A stretch of 58,720 nucleotides of DNA from Ectobacillus panaciterrae DSM 19096 (GCF_000430785.1 NZ_AUMR01000043.1:1-58720), one strand, 5' to 3'; counted from the stretch's first letter, positions 26,093 through 35,181 are shown. Program-made: numbers and translations. The notes: a model not told the origin generated them from the sequence alone.

Positions 26093-26593
26093 ATGGCAAC
26101 AGTTACATTCAAAGGAAACCCAATGACATTAATCGGCAGTGAAGTAAAGGTTGGCGATCAAGCACCGGATTTTACAGTATTGGCAAATGATTTATCTCCG
26201 GTAACATTAGATACTTACAAAGGTGCAGTAAAATTAATCAGCGTCGTTCCTTCTATCGATACAGGTGTATGTGATGCGCAAACACGCCGTTTCAATGAAG
26301 AAGCTTCTAAAGTGGAAAACGTAAAAGTATTAACGGTAAGTGTAGATCTTCCATTTGCACAAAAGCGCTGGTGCGCATCTAACGGTTTAGAAAACGTAGT
26401 AACGCTTTCTGACCACCGTGACCTTTCTTTCGGTGAAGCTTTCGGTGTTGCGATAAAAGAGCTTCGCTTATTGGCTCGCGCTGTATTTGTAGTAGACAGT
26501 GAAGATAAAGTAACTTACGTGGAATACGTGAGCGAAGCTACAAACCATCCGAACTACGAAGCAGCAATTGAAGCTGCTAAGGCTGCAAAGTAA
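26093..26593 (+). CDS. tpx: Thiol peroxidase Tpx
   Basis: A 166-residue atypical 2-Cys peroxiredoxin that reduces hydroperoxides with thioredoxin. Peroxidatic C60 ([12 protein letters not shown]) and resolving C94 ([12 protein letters not shown]) are at the family positions. AAGGAGGATG precedes the ATG. In B. subtilis the same gene (ytgI) precedes ytxK. Confidence 0.96.
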   Translation: MATVTFKGNPMTLIGSEVKVGDQAPDFTVLANDLSPVTLDTYKGAVKLISVVPSIDTGVCDAQTRRFNEEASKVENVKVLTVSVDLPFAQKRWCASNGLENVVTLSDHRDLSFGEAFGVAIKELRLLARAVFVVDSEDKVTYVEYVSEATNHPNYEAAIEAAKAAK

Positions 26594-26606
26594 TTGTGCA
26601 ATACGG

Positions 26607-26635
26607 AACACCCTCTTAAAGAGGGTGTTTTTTTG
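26607..26635 (+). terminator. Terminator of tpx
   Basis: AACACCCTCTT / AAGAGGGTGTT stem and T7 tail. Confidence 0.88.
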
Positions 26636-26662
26636 TTGGGAATGATCAGAAATTATACAATT

Positions 26663-26702
26663 TAAGATATGTCTAACTTCGCCGGCTAAGTGCTGTTTTT
26701 TC
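26663..26702 (+). repeat. Short remnant of the Bacillaceae intergenic repeat
   Basis: ATATGTCTAACTTCGCCGGC followed by TAAGTGCTG is the 5' arm of the repeat also found at 29304, 30462, 39292 and 54745. Confidence 0.5.
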
Positions 26703-26823
26703 TCGGATGTATGCGCGAGCCGCATACTGGAGCAAGATGGAGAAGAGAGTTTTCTTTAGGAGTGCGTTTTGAATTATGATATGATGTAAGCTATGTGTAT
26801 GGATTGAACAGGGAGGTTTTAAA

Positions 26824-27807
26824 GTGACAAAAGTGGAGACACTCTTTTCTATTTTGGATGAATCGGCTATTGTTTTACGCAAAGAGCTCGATATTACATA
26901 TTTGGAAGCTTTAGTGGAAACAGGAGACAATGTATTTGAAGGAACTATTTTGCAGGAGGGCTTGCGTGATTCGGCAATTGAGAGATTAAACCGGGAATAT
27001 GGAAAGTTTCCAGACAAACAATATAAAGGAGAAGAGATCCGCAAAGCATTTCAGCTTTGCTTATTAAAAGGGATGAAGGAAGGCGTACAAGCAAACCATG
27101 AGATGACACCGGATGCGGTCGGTTTGTTCTGCAGCTATTTGTTCCATAAATTCTTCGAGGGCCAAAATGAAATTTCCGTTTTGGATCCTGCCGTTGGTAC
27201 GGGGAATTTGCTGACTGCTATTTTTAATAACTCACCGGAAGGAACGAATATGAGCGGCTATGGTGTAGAGGTCGATGATTTGCTGCTGCGCCTTGCGTTT
27301 GTAAATGCAAATTTGCAAAAGCACAGTATTGAATTGTTCAACCAAGACGCACTTGCCTCGTTGTATATTGATCCGGCAGATGCGGTTGTGTGTGATTTGC
27401 CGGTCGGCTATTATCCCAACGAGATACAGGCAAACGATTATGTATTAAAGGCGGAAACAGGGATGTCATACGCACATCATCTTTTCATAGAGCAAAGCGT
27501 CAAGTATACAAAAGAAGGCGGCTATCTCTTCTTCTTAATTCCGAACTTCTTGTTTGAAAGCGAGCAGGCACCGAAGCTGAATACGTTCCTGAAAGAGCAG
27601 TGCTATATTCAAGGACTGCTGCAGCTGCCGGTTTCCATGTTTAAAAACGAGAAAAATGCAAAAAGTATATTTGTTCTCCAAAAGAAAGGTACAAATGCAG
27701 CTGCTCCAAAGCAAGTCATGCTTGCAGAACTGCCGAAATTCTCCAATGTGCAAGCGATGGAAGGCATGATGGCACAAATTGGGCAATGGTTTGAAGAGAA
27801 CAAATAA
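26824..27807 (+). CDS. ytxK: YtxK, class I SAM methyltransferase-like protein
   Basis: A 327-residue protein with a helical N-terminal region (about 1-100) and an N6-adenine-methylase-type Rossmann domain. SAM motif I is LDPAVGTGNLL (about 120-130); the position of the catalytic NPPY motif reads DLPVGYYP (about 194-201), so adenine methylation of DNA should not be assumed. No restriction partner is near. The start is GTG after GGGAGG. Located between tpx and ackA as in B. subtilis. Confidence 0.88.
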   Translation: MTKVETLFSILDESAIVLRKELDITYLEALVETGDNVFEGTILQEGLRDSAIERLNREYGKFPDKQYKGEEIRKAFQLCLLKGMKEGVQANHEMTPDAVGLFCSYLFHKFFEGQNEISVLDPAVGTGNLLTAIFNNSPEGTNMSGYGVEVDDLLLRLAFVNANLQKHSIELFNQDALASLYIDPADAVVCDLPVGYYPNEIQANDYVLKAETGMSYAHHLFIEQSVKYTKEGGYLFFLIPNFLFESEQAPKLNTFLKEQCYIQGLLQLPVSMFKNEKNAKSIFVLQKKGTNAAAPKQVMLAELPKFSNVQAMEGMMAQIGQWFEENK

Positions 27808-27919
27808 ACGTGTATAACAGTACTTTTGTTAAATATAGTACAGTTTTTAAGTCGATATTGTATATACAGTGGTAATCTAACCCTTTTCATACATCTGTAA
27901 CATAATTTTTTTGAGCGTG

Positions 27920-27975
27920 TTTCACTTTTTCTCTTGAAAAATACAGCGTACGGTGTTTAAATTAGTAAAGTGAAA
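27920..27975 (+). promoter_or_regulatory. ackA promoter flanked by inverted 9-mers
   Basis: TTGAAA (27934-27939) and TTAAAT (27957-27962) are 17 bp apart. The pair is bracketed by TTTCACTTT (27920-27928) and its exact complement AAAGTGAAA (27967-27975). A regulator binding both arms is inference. Confidence 0.4.
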
Positions 27976-28054
27976 TATAAAACTTCGACACGATTTGTGG
28001 AATTTCTACAAATTTCACATAGCTAACAAGATCGAAAAAGGGGCGAAAGATTAA

Positions 28055-29245
28055 ATGTCAAAGATTATTGCGATCAACGCCGGAAGTTCTTCCTTAAAGT
28101 TTCAATTGTTTGAAATGCCAAGCGAGGATGTACTAACAAAAGGCTTAGTAGAACGTATCGGCTTAAACGAAAGTGTTTTTGCAATTACAGTTAACGGTGA
28201 AAAGCAAACAGAAGTATTAGATATCCCGAACCATGCAGTAGCAGTGAAAATGCTTCTTGATAAATTAACAAGCACTGGCATCATCAAATCTCTTGATGAA
28301 ATCAGCGGAGTCGGTCACCGCGTGGTACACGGCGGTGAAAAATTCGCGGATTCTGCAGTGATTACACCAGAAGTACTAAAAGATATTGAAAGCTTGAATG
28401 ATTTGGCACCTCTTCATAACCCAGCGAACATCGTGGGTATTAAAGCATTCCAAGAGGCTCTTCCGAATGTACCAGCAGTTGCTGTGTTTGATACGGCATT
28501 TCACCAAACAATGCCGGAAGACTCCTTCTTATACAGCTTGCCTTACGAATATTATGAGAAATACGGCATCCGTAAGTACGGTTTCCATGGCACTTCTCAT
28601 AAGTACGTAACAGAGCGTGCGGCAGAATTGCTTGGCCGTCCGATTGAGCAGCTTCGCCTGTTATCTTGCCACTTAGGAAACGGTGCAAGTATCGCAGCTG
28701 TAGAAGGCGGAAAATCCATTGATACATCCATGGGCTTCACGCCGCTTGCGGGTGTAACGATGGGTACTCGTTCCGGTAACCTTGACCCTGCGTTAATTCC
28801 ATATATTATGGAAAAAACAGGTCAAACAGTAGAAGAGGTTGTTAACGTATTGAACAAAAAGAGCGGTATGTTAGGCATCACCGGATTCTCCAGCGACTTG
28901 CGCGACATTGAGCAGGCAGAAGAAGAAGGAAATGAGCGCGCGAAGGTTGCGATGGATATTTTCGTAAGCCGTATCCATAAATATGTCGGTTCTTATGCAG
29001 CACGCATGAAGGGTGTAGATGCAATCATCTTCACAGCTGGTATCGGTGAGAACAGCGCATTGATTCGTGAGCGTGTACTGGAAGGTCTTGAGTTCATGGG
29101 CGTATATTGGGATACAAAACGGAATCAAGTGCGCGGCGAAGAAGCATTCATCAACTATCCGCACTCTCCGGTAAAAGTTATTATAATTCCGACAAACGAA
29201 GAAGTAATGATTGCACGCGACGTTACTCGCTTAGCGCATGTGTAA
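28055..29245 (+). CDS. ackA: Acetate kinase
   Basis: A 396-residue ASKHA-fold kinase that makes ATP and acetate from acetyl phosphate, the overflow route opposed by acsA in this same window. N-terminal signature [16 protein letters not shown], the catalytic region [22 protein letters not shown] and [12 protein letters not shown] are intact. AAAGGGGC precedes the ATG. Confidence 0.97.
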   Translation: MSKIIAINAGSSSLKFQLFEMPSEDVLTKGLVERIGLNESVFAITVNGEKQTEVLDIPNHAVAVKMLLDKLTSTGIIKSLDEISGVGHRVVHGGEKFADSAVITPEVLKDIESLNDLAPLHNPANIVGIKAFQEALPNVPAVAVFDTAFHQTMPEDSFLYSLPYEYYEKYGIRKYGFHGTSHKYVTERAAELLGRPIEQLRLLSCHLGNGASIAAVEGGKSIDTSMGFTPLAGVTMGTRSGNLDPALIPYIMEKTGQTVEEVVNVLNKKSGMLGITGFSSDLRDIEQAEEEGNERAKVAMDIFVSRIHKYVGSYAARMKGVDAIIFTAGIGENSALIRERVLEGLEFMGVYWDTKRNQVRGEEAFINYPHSPVKVIIIPTNEEVMIARDVTRLAHV

Positions 29246-29249
29246 TAAG

Positions 29250-29282
29250 GAAGACGGGGCAAATATGCCTCGTCTTTTTTTG
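29250..29282 (+). terminator. Terminator of ackA
   Basis: AAGACGGGGC / GCCTCGTCTT (one wobble) with AAATAT loop and T7. Confidence 0.85.
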
Positions 29283-29303
29283 ATAAGAAAATATAATTTT
29301 TGG

Positions 29304-29340
29304 GATATGTCCAGCTCCGCCGGCTAGGTGCTGCTTTTCT
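29304..29340 (+). repeat. Short remnant of the Bacillaceae intergenic repeat
   Basis: GATATGTCCAGCTCCGCCGG followed by CTAGGTGCTGCTTTTCTT, the arm without the central hairpin. Confidence 0.5.
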
Positions 29341-29401
29341 TATAGGAGAGAGGGATGTATGGTATAATATAGAAAATCTCGTATGACGAGGAGTGGATTC
29401 A

Positions 29402-30238
29402 ATGGGGCTTTCGGAGCGTGAACAAAAGATTTGGAATGAAATTCAAAATTGGGAATACCAGCTGTCACAGCAGGAATCGACGGATTTTCAGAAAACGTAT
29501 GATAAATGGCTGAACAGCTCATTTGCGCAGCTGCCGGGCAGAAAACAGAAGGAGTTTTTTGCGAAGGCGGACGAATGGCTGTTTCATCTTCATGCTTTTA
29601 TTCAAAGCTCTCAATCGCAGCTTGACGCGCGAAACCGCATTTTATCAAGCGCACGGTTATTTGATGACACAGTGGAGCACATTGAAGATTTACGCAAGCT
29701 CACAATTGATCAGCTCATTTATATTGCGGAGCACCAAATCGCACGCCACCGCCTTTATTCCTTTGTACAGGGCGGGGCAACGGGAGCAGGAGGCTTTTTG
29801 CTGTTAACGGCGGATCTGCCTTTAATGGTTGCGATTAACTTGAAGGCCGTACAGCTCATTGCCACTACATATGGATATGACGTGAACAAACCTTATGAAA
29901 TGATGCTGGCGTTAAAAGTGTTTCATGCGGCCATTATGCCGACGCGGCTGCAGCAATACGCATGGCAAGGGCTGCTGCAGGAGCTGGAGCAAACTGAGTA
30001 TTCACCGTTTTTCTATGAGGGGGCGGATGAGGTCATCGACAGCGGCTCTCTTCAAGTTGTGTTGAAGCAGTTGTTAAAAACATTCGTCATCCATTCGGTG
30101 CGCCGTAAGCTCATTCAAGGCATTCCGATGCTGGGCATTGCCGTAGGCTCTGCCGTGAACTACAGACTGACAAGAAATGTAACGGAATTTACACACCGTT
30201 TTTATCAAATGAGATACATGTTGGAAAAGCAAAAATAA
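29402..30238 (+). CDS. EcsC-family protein
   Basis: A 278-residue protein with the EcsC family signature (about 110-175: HRLYSFVQGGATGAGGF then TADLPLMVAINLKAVQLIA), an amphipathic, glycine-rich helix pair. Family members are associated with ABC exporter genes in B. subtilis (ecsABC), but here the gene is single and its role unknown. A GTG at 29393 is in frame; GAGGAG (29388-29393) lies 8 bases before the ATG at 29402, which is chosen. TATAAT at 29363 may be its -10. It replaces moaB of the B. subtilis order. Confidence 0.85.
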   Translation: MGLSEREQKIWNEIQNWEYQLSQQESTDFQKTYDKWLNSSFAQLPGRKQKEFFAKADEWLFHLHAFIQSSQSQLDARNRILSSARLFDDTVEHIEDLRKLTIDQLIYIAEHQIARHRLYSFVQGGATGAGGFLLLTADLPLMVAINLKAVQLIATTYGYDVNKPYEMMLALKVFHAAIMPTRLQQYAWQGLLQELEQTEYSPFFYEGADEVIDSGSLQVVLKQLLKTFVIHSVRRKLIQGIPMLGIAVGSAVNYRLTRNVTEFTHRFYQMRYMLEKQK

Positions 30239-30241
30239 GAA

Positions 30242-30272
30242 CAGGTTGCCCCGCACAGGGACAACCTTTTTT
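30242..30272 (+). terminator. Terminator of the EcsC gene
   Basis: AGGTTGCCC / GGGACAACCT stem followed by TTTTTTTA. Confidence 0.75.
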
Positions 30273-30289
30273 TATGATAAGTATGATAA

Positions 30290-30461
30290 GAAAGTATAAA
30301 ATTTCGCAGCAATGCTTCCAATGATGTTCCTTCTTTTGAAACCCATAATACTCGCAGTATACGACAAACAAAAGAACAAACTTGCATGTTTAGTCAAAAA
30401 ACACAAGAGAGGGCGCCTGAAAGACTTTAACCGTTACTATATTCAGCAGGTGCACTATGCT
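30290..30461 (+). repeat. Degenerate repeat, copy B (related to 25845-26006)
   Basis: The better-preserved copy. An open frame from 30312 runs through it (62 codons) and contains the conserved stretch ACLVKKHKRGRLKDFNRYY then IQQVHYA. The frame lacks a ribosome binding site and ends inside a different repeat, so it is not called as a gene. Confidence 0.5.
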
Positions 30462-30775
30462 CCGCTTTTCTTGGTGTCCAGCTCCGCCGGCTATATATAA
30501 ATGATTTATAATTTCGACATAGGAACTGCTATACAGAACAAAAGGCATCCTGCACTCGCTTCCTCTCTCTTACCCTTGTATGGGGCAGGAAAAGGGTTTG
30601 ACCGCTTCTATGCTCCGCCAGATGCTCTTTCCCACTATAAAAAGACGTTTTTTTATTCAGTTGTATATAGGTGCTGCCACCAGAGAACCTCCGCCGCAAA
30701 AAAGGCAAAAAGCGCCTTTCTTGGACGGAGAGCCTCTGGTTCTGCACCTGAACGAGCCGGCTGCGCTTTTCTTAT
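30462..30775 (+). repeat. Bacillaceae intergenic repeat, split by a MITE-like insertion
   Basis: Left part 30462-30493 (GCTTTTCTTGGTGTCCAGCT, CCGCCGGCTA) and right part 30670-30775 (GGTGCTGCCACCAGAGAACC ... CGAGCCGGCTGCGCTTTTCT) rejoin across one TA into the repeat seen uninterrupted at 39292-39370 and 54745-54877. The right part forms a hairpin around GCAAAAAGCGCC with CCAGAGAACC / GGTTCTG-type arms. Confidence 0.7.
30492..30669 (+). mobile_element. 180-bp TA-flanked MITE-like element inside another repeat
   Basis: The 174-bp element (30494-30667) lies between TA at 30492-30493 and TA at 30668-30669. The uninterrupted site GGCTAGGTGCTG occurs elsewhere in the window (39315 region), giving direct evidence of insertion with TA duplication. 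Confidence 0.8.
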
Positions 30776-31093
30776 TTATGCATGTGTTTTTTCTGAGGAT
30801 ACATTTTGATTCGTCCGGTACCAAAGCCATAAATCGTTGATGATAGATGCTATATCAGCAATTTCACTATTTAATATGCAGGAGATTTGGAAGTTCTCTT
30901 CATGATCGAGCTGGTGTTGCTTTTCATTAATCATGGTTTCTAATTCTTTAATGCGGTCGGGAATTTTTCCTCGAATGGCTTCCCATTTCAATAAAATATG
31001 ATGCTGTGCATGCTTGTCAATCTCTTCCCATTCCTGCTCTAAGTGCGGTATTTCAATACCGAGTCTCTCGTCCAGCGTAAAATATCGTTCCAT
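30776..31093 (-). CDS. Small conserved hypothetical protein (105 aa)
   Basis: A 105-residue soluble, strongly helical protein, probably coiled coil from about 25 to 70 (KWEAIRGKIPDRIKELE, MINEKQHQLDHEENF). AAGGGGGAGAAAAA precedes the ATG, and codon use looks native. The last few codons run into the right end of the intergenic repeat, so the natural C-terminus may have been altered. Family not recognised; no function proposed. Confidence 0.7.
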   Translation of the reverse strand: MERYFTLDERLGIEIPHLEQEWEEIDKHAQHHILLKWEAIRGKIPDRIKELETMINEKQHQLDHEENFQISCILNSEIADIASIINDLWLWYRTNQNVSSEKTHA

Positions 31094-31115
31094 TTTTTCT
31101 CCCCCTTGCTGCTTC

Positions 31116-31298
31116 TATATGAGTGAATGATAAATTTGACATGTCCATGTGCTATGTGCAACCAAAAGGGAGTATGGTATGCTTCTTCTCTCTGGTTTCC
31201 CCTTGCATGAACGACTACAAAGGTTTGACCGCTTCTGTACGTCGCCGGATGATCTCTCCCCACTATAAAAAGACGGTTTTTTTATTCACTTGTATATA
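31116..31298 (+). mobile_element. 180-bp TA-flanked MITE-like element
   Basis: Full copy (31118-31296, 179 bp) between TA dinucleotides, nearly identical to the copy at 34201-34385, which suggests recent movement. Ends are TATGAGTGAATG and, inverted, TATACAAGTGAAT, giving a terminal inverted repeat with shared AGTGAAT. Confidence 0.75.
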
Positions 31299-31301
31299 CT
31301 T

Positions 31302-31384
31302 TATCATAAATTAGGCGAGAATACCCCCACTTCAAGCGTGGGGATAATATCAAGGAGCGAAAGCGAGTAAGTGGAGAGGTTCAT
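31302..31384. repeat. Solo IS200/IS605 right-end-like relic
   Basis: The longer of two copies (see 8783-8846). It contains the hairpin CCCCAC TTCAAGC GTGGGG plus the competing partner AAGTGG further on, and ends GAGAGGTTCAT. It directly follows a MITE-like element. Confidence 0.45.
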
Positions 31385-31471
31385 ACGAAATGGAAGCAAA
31401 CTTCGAAAAAATTGTTTGGAAACAAGAAAAATAATGGTTGCATGCCGTTTTGAAAGCTGATAAAGTATGGT

Positions 31472-31507
31472 TATGAATTTAAATAACATTTAATGAATAT
31501 TTATTCT
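31472..31507 (+). promoter_or_regulatory. ARG boxes (AhrC/ArgR) upstream of argG
   Basis: TGAATATTTATTC (31494-31506) fits the ARG box TGAAT-N4-ATTC; a second, weaker box TATGAATTTAAATAAC starts at 31472. They lie 22-57 bp before the argG start, consistent with arginine-dependent repression. Confidence 0.6.
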
Positions 31508-31528
31508 TTATATAGAGGGGGATTCAAA

Positions 31529-32737
31529 ATGACAAACAAGAAACTTGTCTTAGCTTATTCCGGAGGGTTGGATACCTCCGTTGCGATTAAATGGTTACAG
31601 GAACAAGGATACGACGTTGTGGCAGTCGGTCTTGACGTTGGTGAAGGAAAAGATGTTGAATTTGTAAAACAGAAAGCTTTAACAGTTGGTGCGGTTGAGT
31701 CGTATTCCATTGATGCAAGAAAAGAATTTGCAGAAGAATATGTATTGCCAGTGCTGCAAAGCCATGCATTATATGAAGATAAATATCCGCTTGTATCTGC
31801 ATTATCACGCCCTTTGATTTCTAAGAAGCTTGTTGAAATTGCGGAACAAGTAGGTGCCGTAGCCGTTGCACACGGCTGTACAGGAAAAGGAAATGATCAA
31901 GTTCGTTTTGAAGTTTCATTCCAGGCTTTAAACCCGGGTTTGGAAGTTGTTGCTCCTGTTCGTGAGTGGAGCTGGTCTCGTGAGGAAGAGATTGAATATG
32001 CAAAGAAACATAATATTCCAATCCCAATCGATTTAGACAATCCATATTCTATCGATGCCAACCTGTGGGGAAGAGCATGCGAGTGCGGTGTATTAGAAGA
32101 TCCATGGGCAGCACCTCCAGAAGGAGCCTATGACTTAACGACACCTATTGAAGCAACACCAGACGTGGCGGATGTGGTTGAAATCGCGTTTGAGCAAGGT
32201 GTGCCGGTTTCTATTAACGGTAAGCAGTACCCGCTTCATGAACTAATTTTAGAGCTGAATACTCTTGCTGGAAAGCATGGAATCGGCCGTATTGACCATG
32301 TAGAAAATCGTCTTGTCGGCATTAAATCACGCGAAGTATATGAATGTCCTGCTGCGTTAACATTAATTAAAGCGCATAAAGAGCTGGAAGACTTAACGTT
32401 AACGAAGGATGTTGCACATTTCAAACCGATTATTGCACATAAATTAACTGAACTGATTTACAACGGACTTTGGTTTTCACCGCTGCAAAAAGCATTGCTG
32501 GCATTCTTGAAGGAAACGCAAAAAAATGTAACGGGTGTAGTACGCGTGAAATTGTTTAAAGGGCATGCAATTGTTGAAGGAAGAAAATCCGAGAACTCTT
32601 TATATAACGAAAAGCTTGCAACGTATACAAAAGAAGACGAATTTAACCATGAAGCGGCAGTTGGATTTATTGAGCTGTTTGGATTACCGACAAAGGTATA
32701 CAACCAAGTAAACGGCAAGAAGAAGGTGAAAGCGTGA
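31529..32737 (+). CDS. argG: Argininosuccinate synthase
   Basis: A 402-residue enzyme that joins citrulline and aspartate with ATP, the penultimate step of arginine synthesis. The PP-loop [16 protein letters not shown] (about 8-23), the citrulline/aspartate site [13 protein letters not shown] and the tetramerisation tail ([13 protein letters not shown]) are intact. The frame is open from 31493; AGAGGGGG is 8 bases before the ATG at 31529. Its last four bases overlap the argH start (GTGA), forming a coupled operon. Confidence 0.97.
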   Translation: MTNKKLVLAYSGGLDTSVAIKWLQEQGYDVVAVGLDVGEGKDVEFVKQKALTVGAVESYSIDARKEFAEEYVLPVLQSHALYEDKYPLVSALSRPLISKKLVEIAEQVGAVAVAHGCTGKGNDQVRFEVSFQALNPGLEVVAPVREWSWSREEEIEYAKKHNIPIPIDLDNPYSIDANLWGRACECGVLEDPWAAPPEGAYDLTTPIEATPDVADVVEIAFEQGVPVSINGKQYPLHELILELNTLAGKHGIGRIDHVENRLVGIKSREVYECPAALTLIKAHKELEDLTLTKDVAHFKPIIAHKLTELIYNGLWFSPLQKALLAFLKETQKNVTGVVRVKLFKGHAIVEGRKSENSLYNEKLATYTKEDEFNHEAAVGFIELFGLPTKVYNQVNGKKKVKA

Positions 32738-34116
32738 AAAAGCTGTGGGGAGGACGTTTCACCGAAGCGGCGGAAGCATGGGTGGAGGAGTTCGGCGCCT
32801 CCATCTCCTTCGATCAGGAGCTAGTGTTAGAAGACATTGAGGGAAGCTTGGCTCATGTAACGATGCTTGGGAAATGCGGCATTTTGCCGGCGGAAGACGT
32901 TGCGAAAATTAAAGAAGGCTTACAGGCTCTATTAGAAAAAGCGCAAAAGGATGAGCTGACGTTCGCGATTGAAAATGAAGACGTTCATTTGAACCTTGAA
33001 AAGATGCTGATTGAAGAAATCGGCGAAGTTGGCGGCAAGCTTCATACGGCACGCAGCCGTAATGATCAGGTTGCAACAGATATGCATTTGTACTTGCGCA
33101 AAGAAGTAAAGGATATGATCCAGAAGGTAAAGCAAGTACAAAAAGCGCTTGTGGAGCAGGCTGAGCAAAACGTAGAAACAATTATGCCTGGCTATACGCA
33201 TCTGCAGCGCGCGCAGCCGGTTTCATTTGCCCATCATCTTCTGGCATATTTTTGGATGCTTGAAAGAGACGCAGAGCGTTATGAAGATTCTTTAAAGCGC
33301 ATTAATATTTCTCCTCTTGGAGCGGGAGCGCTGGCAGGGACGACATTCCCGATCGATCGCAGCTACAGCGCTTCTCTTCTCGGCTTTGACGGCATTTACG
33401 AGAACAGTATGGATGCGGTAAGCGATCGTGATTTTATTCTGGAGTTTTTAAGCAATTCCTCTATTTTAATGATGCACCTTTCCCGCTTTTGTGAGGAATT
33501 GATTATGTGGAGCAGCCAGGAGTTTCAATTTATTGAAATGAGCGATAAATACTCGACTGGAAGCAGCATCATGCCGCAAAAGAAAAACCCGGACATGGCT
33601 GAGCTCATCCGCGGCAAAACAGGACGAGTGTACGGCAATTTGTTCAGCCTGCTGACGGTTATGAAGGGACTGCCCCTTGCTTATAATAAAGATTTGCAAG
33701 AGGATAAAGAAGGCATGTTTGATACGGTAAAAACAATCAAAACAAGCTTGCTCGTTATGGCGGGCATGATTGAAACGATGAAAGTGAATAAAGATAAGAT
33801 GGGGCAGGCGGTAAAGCAGGATTTCTCCAATGCGACTGAAATTGCGGATTATTTGGCGGCTAAAGGATTGCCGTTCCGCCAAGCTCATGAAATCGTCGGA
33901 CGTCTTGTATTGCTTTGCATTGAAAAAGGCATTTATTTGCTGGATCTGCCGCTTGAGACATATCAAGAAATTTGTCCGTTGTTTGAGGAAGATTTATATG
34001 CGGTGCTGTCGCCATACGCGGCGGTACAGCGCAGAAACAGCGCAGGCGGTACAGGGTTTGCGCAAGTAGAGGCAGCTTTGCAGAAAGCGAATGCCGTTTT
34101 AAAACAAAATGTGTAA
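32734..34116 (+). CDS. argH: Argininosuccinate lyase
   Basis: A 460-residue fumarase/aspartase superfamily enzyme releasing arginine and fumarate. The superfamily signature [12 protein letters not shown] (about 270-281) with the catalytic serine, plus [12 protein letters not shown] and [12 protein letters not shown], are present. The start is GTG at 32734, inside the end of argG, as expected for translational coupling. Confidence 0.97.
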   Translation: MKKLWGGRFTEAAEAWVEEFGASISFDQELVLEDIEGSLAHVTMLGKCGILPAEDVAKIKEGLQALLEKAQKDELTFAIENEDVHLNLEKMLIEEIGEVGGKLHTARSRNDQVATDMHLYLRKEVKDMIQKVKQVQKALVEQAEQNVETIMPGYTHLQRAQPVSFAHHLLAYFWMLERDAERYEDSLKRINISPLGAGALAGTTFPIDRSYSASLLGFDGIYENSMDAVSDRDFILEFLSNSSILMMHLSRFCEELIMWSSQEFQFIEMSDKYSTGSSIMPQKKNPDMAELIRGKTGRVYGNLFSLLTVMKGLPLAYNKDLQEDKEGMFDTVKTIKTSLLVMAGMIETMKVNKDKMGQAVKQDFSNATEIADYLAAKGLPFRQAHEIVGRLVLLCIEKGIYLLDLPLETYQEICPLFEEDLYAVLSPYAAVQRRNSAGGTGFAQVEAALQKANAVLKQNV

Positions 34117-34122
34117 AAAAGA

Positions 34123-34150
34123 GCCTGGTGCGACTGCATCAGGTTTTTAT
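34123..34150 (+). terminator. Terminator of argGH
   Basis: CCTGGTGC / TGCATCAGG hairpin (one wobble) with GAC loop, then TTTTTATTTTG. Confidence 0.7.
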
Positions 34151-34200
34151 TTTGCTTGCTCGTTTCAATGATGTTGCGAAAAAGTAGTTGCAAGGATAAC

Positions 34201-34385
34201 TATATATGAGTGAATGATAAATTCGACATGTCCATGTGCTATGTGCAACCAAAAGGGAGTATGGTATGCTTTTTCTCTCTGGTTTACCCTTGCATGAACC
34301 ACTATAAAGGTTTAACCGCTTCTGCACGTCGCCGGATGATCTCCCCCCACTATAAAAAGACGGTTTTTTTATTCACTTGTATATA
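34201..34385 (+). mobile_element. 180-bp TA-flanked MITE-like element
   Basis: Full copy (34203-34383, 181 bp), the closest relative of 31116-31298. Located between the argH terminator and the universal stress protein terminator, so it interrupts no gene. Confidence 0.75.
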
Positions 34386-34495
34386 GTTCTTAATAGCCTT
34401 ATGGTTTTCAGTGGTTTAATATTGTAAGTTTTTAGTTGGAGGAACTCTTTTTATCATTTCCTTATATCAATATGTATTCATGAATAGAATATATA

Positions 34496-34526
34496 AAAAA
34501 CGAAGGCACAAGACCTTCGTTTTTTA
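34496..34526 (-). terminator. Terminator of the universal stress protein gene
   Basis: AAAAACGAAGG / CCTTCGTTTTT stem around CACAAGA, with A- and T-runs on both sides. Confidence 0.8.
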
Positions 34527-34537
34527 TACTTCCATTC

Positions 34538-34996
34538 TTACACTTCACCCTGCTCTTCTTCTCCGCGAACAACCAGAACGTCGCATTGCGCGTAGCGAAT
34601 GATATGCTCGGATACGCTGCCGATTAAGAAGCGCTCTACTGCATTTAAACCAGTAGCCCCGCAAACAATAAGATCAATGTCATACTTAGGAGCTACGTCT
34701 TTAGAAATTTTGGATTTCGGATTTCCAAAAGCTAATGCAGTTTCCACAGCCGGCAAGCCTGCCTCGAGGGCGGTCTTTTTATAATCTTCGAGTAAATCTT
34801 CTGCAAATAGATTTGCACGTTCCGCAATTGCGCGGCTGTATGCTTCTACGGCAGAATATGCTTTTATGTCTACGATGTGAGTGATAACCAATTTCGCGTT
34901 GTTGCGCTGCGCTACTTGAATCGCTTTCTTGAAAGCTTTTTCCGCTTCTTTAGAGCCGTCTACTGCGACAAGAATATTTTGATAAGTAGTTTTCAT
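34538..34996 (-). CDS. Universal stress protein (UspA family)
   Basis: A 152-residue single-domain Usp fold. NILVAVDGSKEAEKAF (about 7-22) and the nucleotide-binding motif GATGLNAVERFLIGSVSEHI (G-2x-G-9x-GS pattern, about 113-132) indicate an ATP-binding type. The frame extends upstream to 35050, but GGAGGGA lies 7 bases before the ATG at 34996. Role in stress survival by family only. Confidence 0.9.
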   Translation of the reverse strand: MKTTYQNILVAVDGSKEAEKAFKKAIQVAQRNNAKLVITHIVDIKAYSAVEAYSRAIAERANLFAEDLLEDYKKTALEAGLPAVETALAFGNPKSKISKDVAPKYDIDLIVCGATGLNAVERFLIGSVSEHIIRYAQCDVLVVRGEEEQGEV

Positions 34997-35181
34997 GAAG
35001 GAATCCCTCCTATATAGATAGAAATAACTCTCTACACTTTTATTATACATCTAAACCCATTTCATAGTTTTAACAGAAATGTTACAGAATTTAGAAAAAA
35101 TATGCGAGTCATCTTATTTGTAATTCTATCCGCAAATTTGTTACATATGAAGTAGAGGTTTTCATAGGAGGAGGACTATGT

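Noticed and set aside
27900-28054. cre or CodY box upstream of ackA
   Set aside because: The best candidates (near TTGAGCGTGTTTCA and AATTTCTACAAATTT) have wrong spacing or four mismatches to the consensus.
30312-30500. 62-codon frame in degenerate repeat copy B as a gene
   Set aside because: No ribosome site, its end lies in a different repeat, and copy A is interrupted by stops; kept only as a repeat with possible coding origin.
31123-31314. Small open frames inside the 180-bp elements (also at 3307-3522 and 30580-30840)
   Set aside because: They lie wholly in the repeats, lack ribosome binding sites, and are not kept open in all copies.
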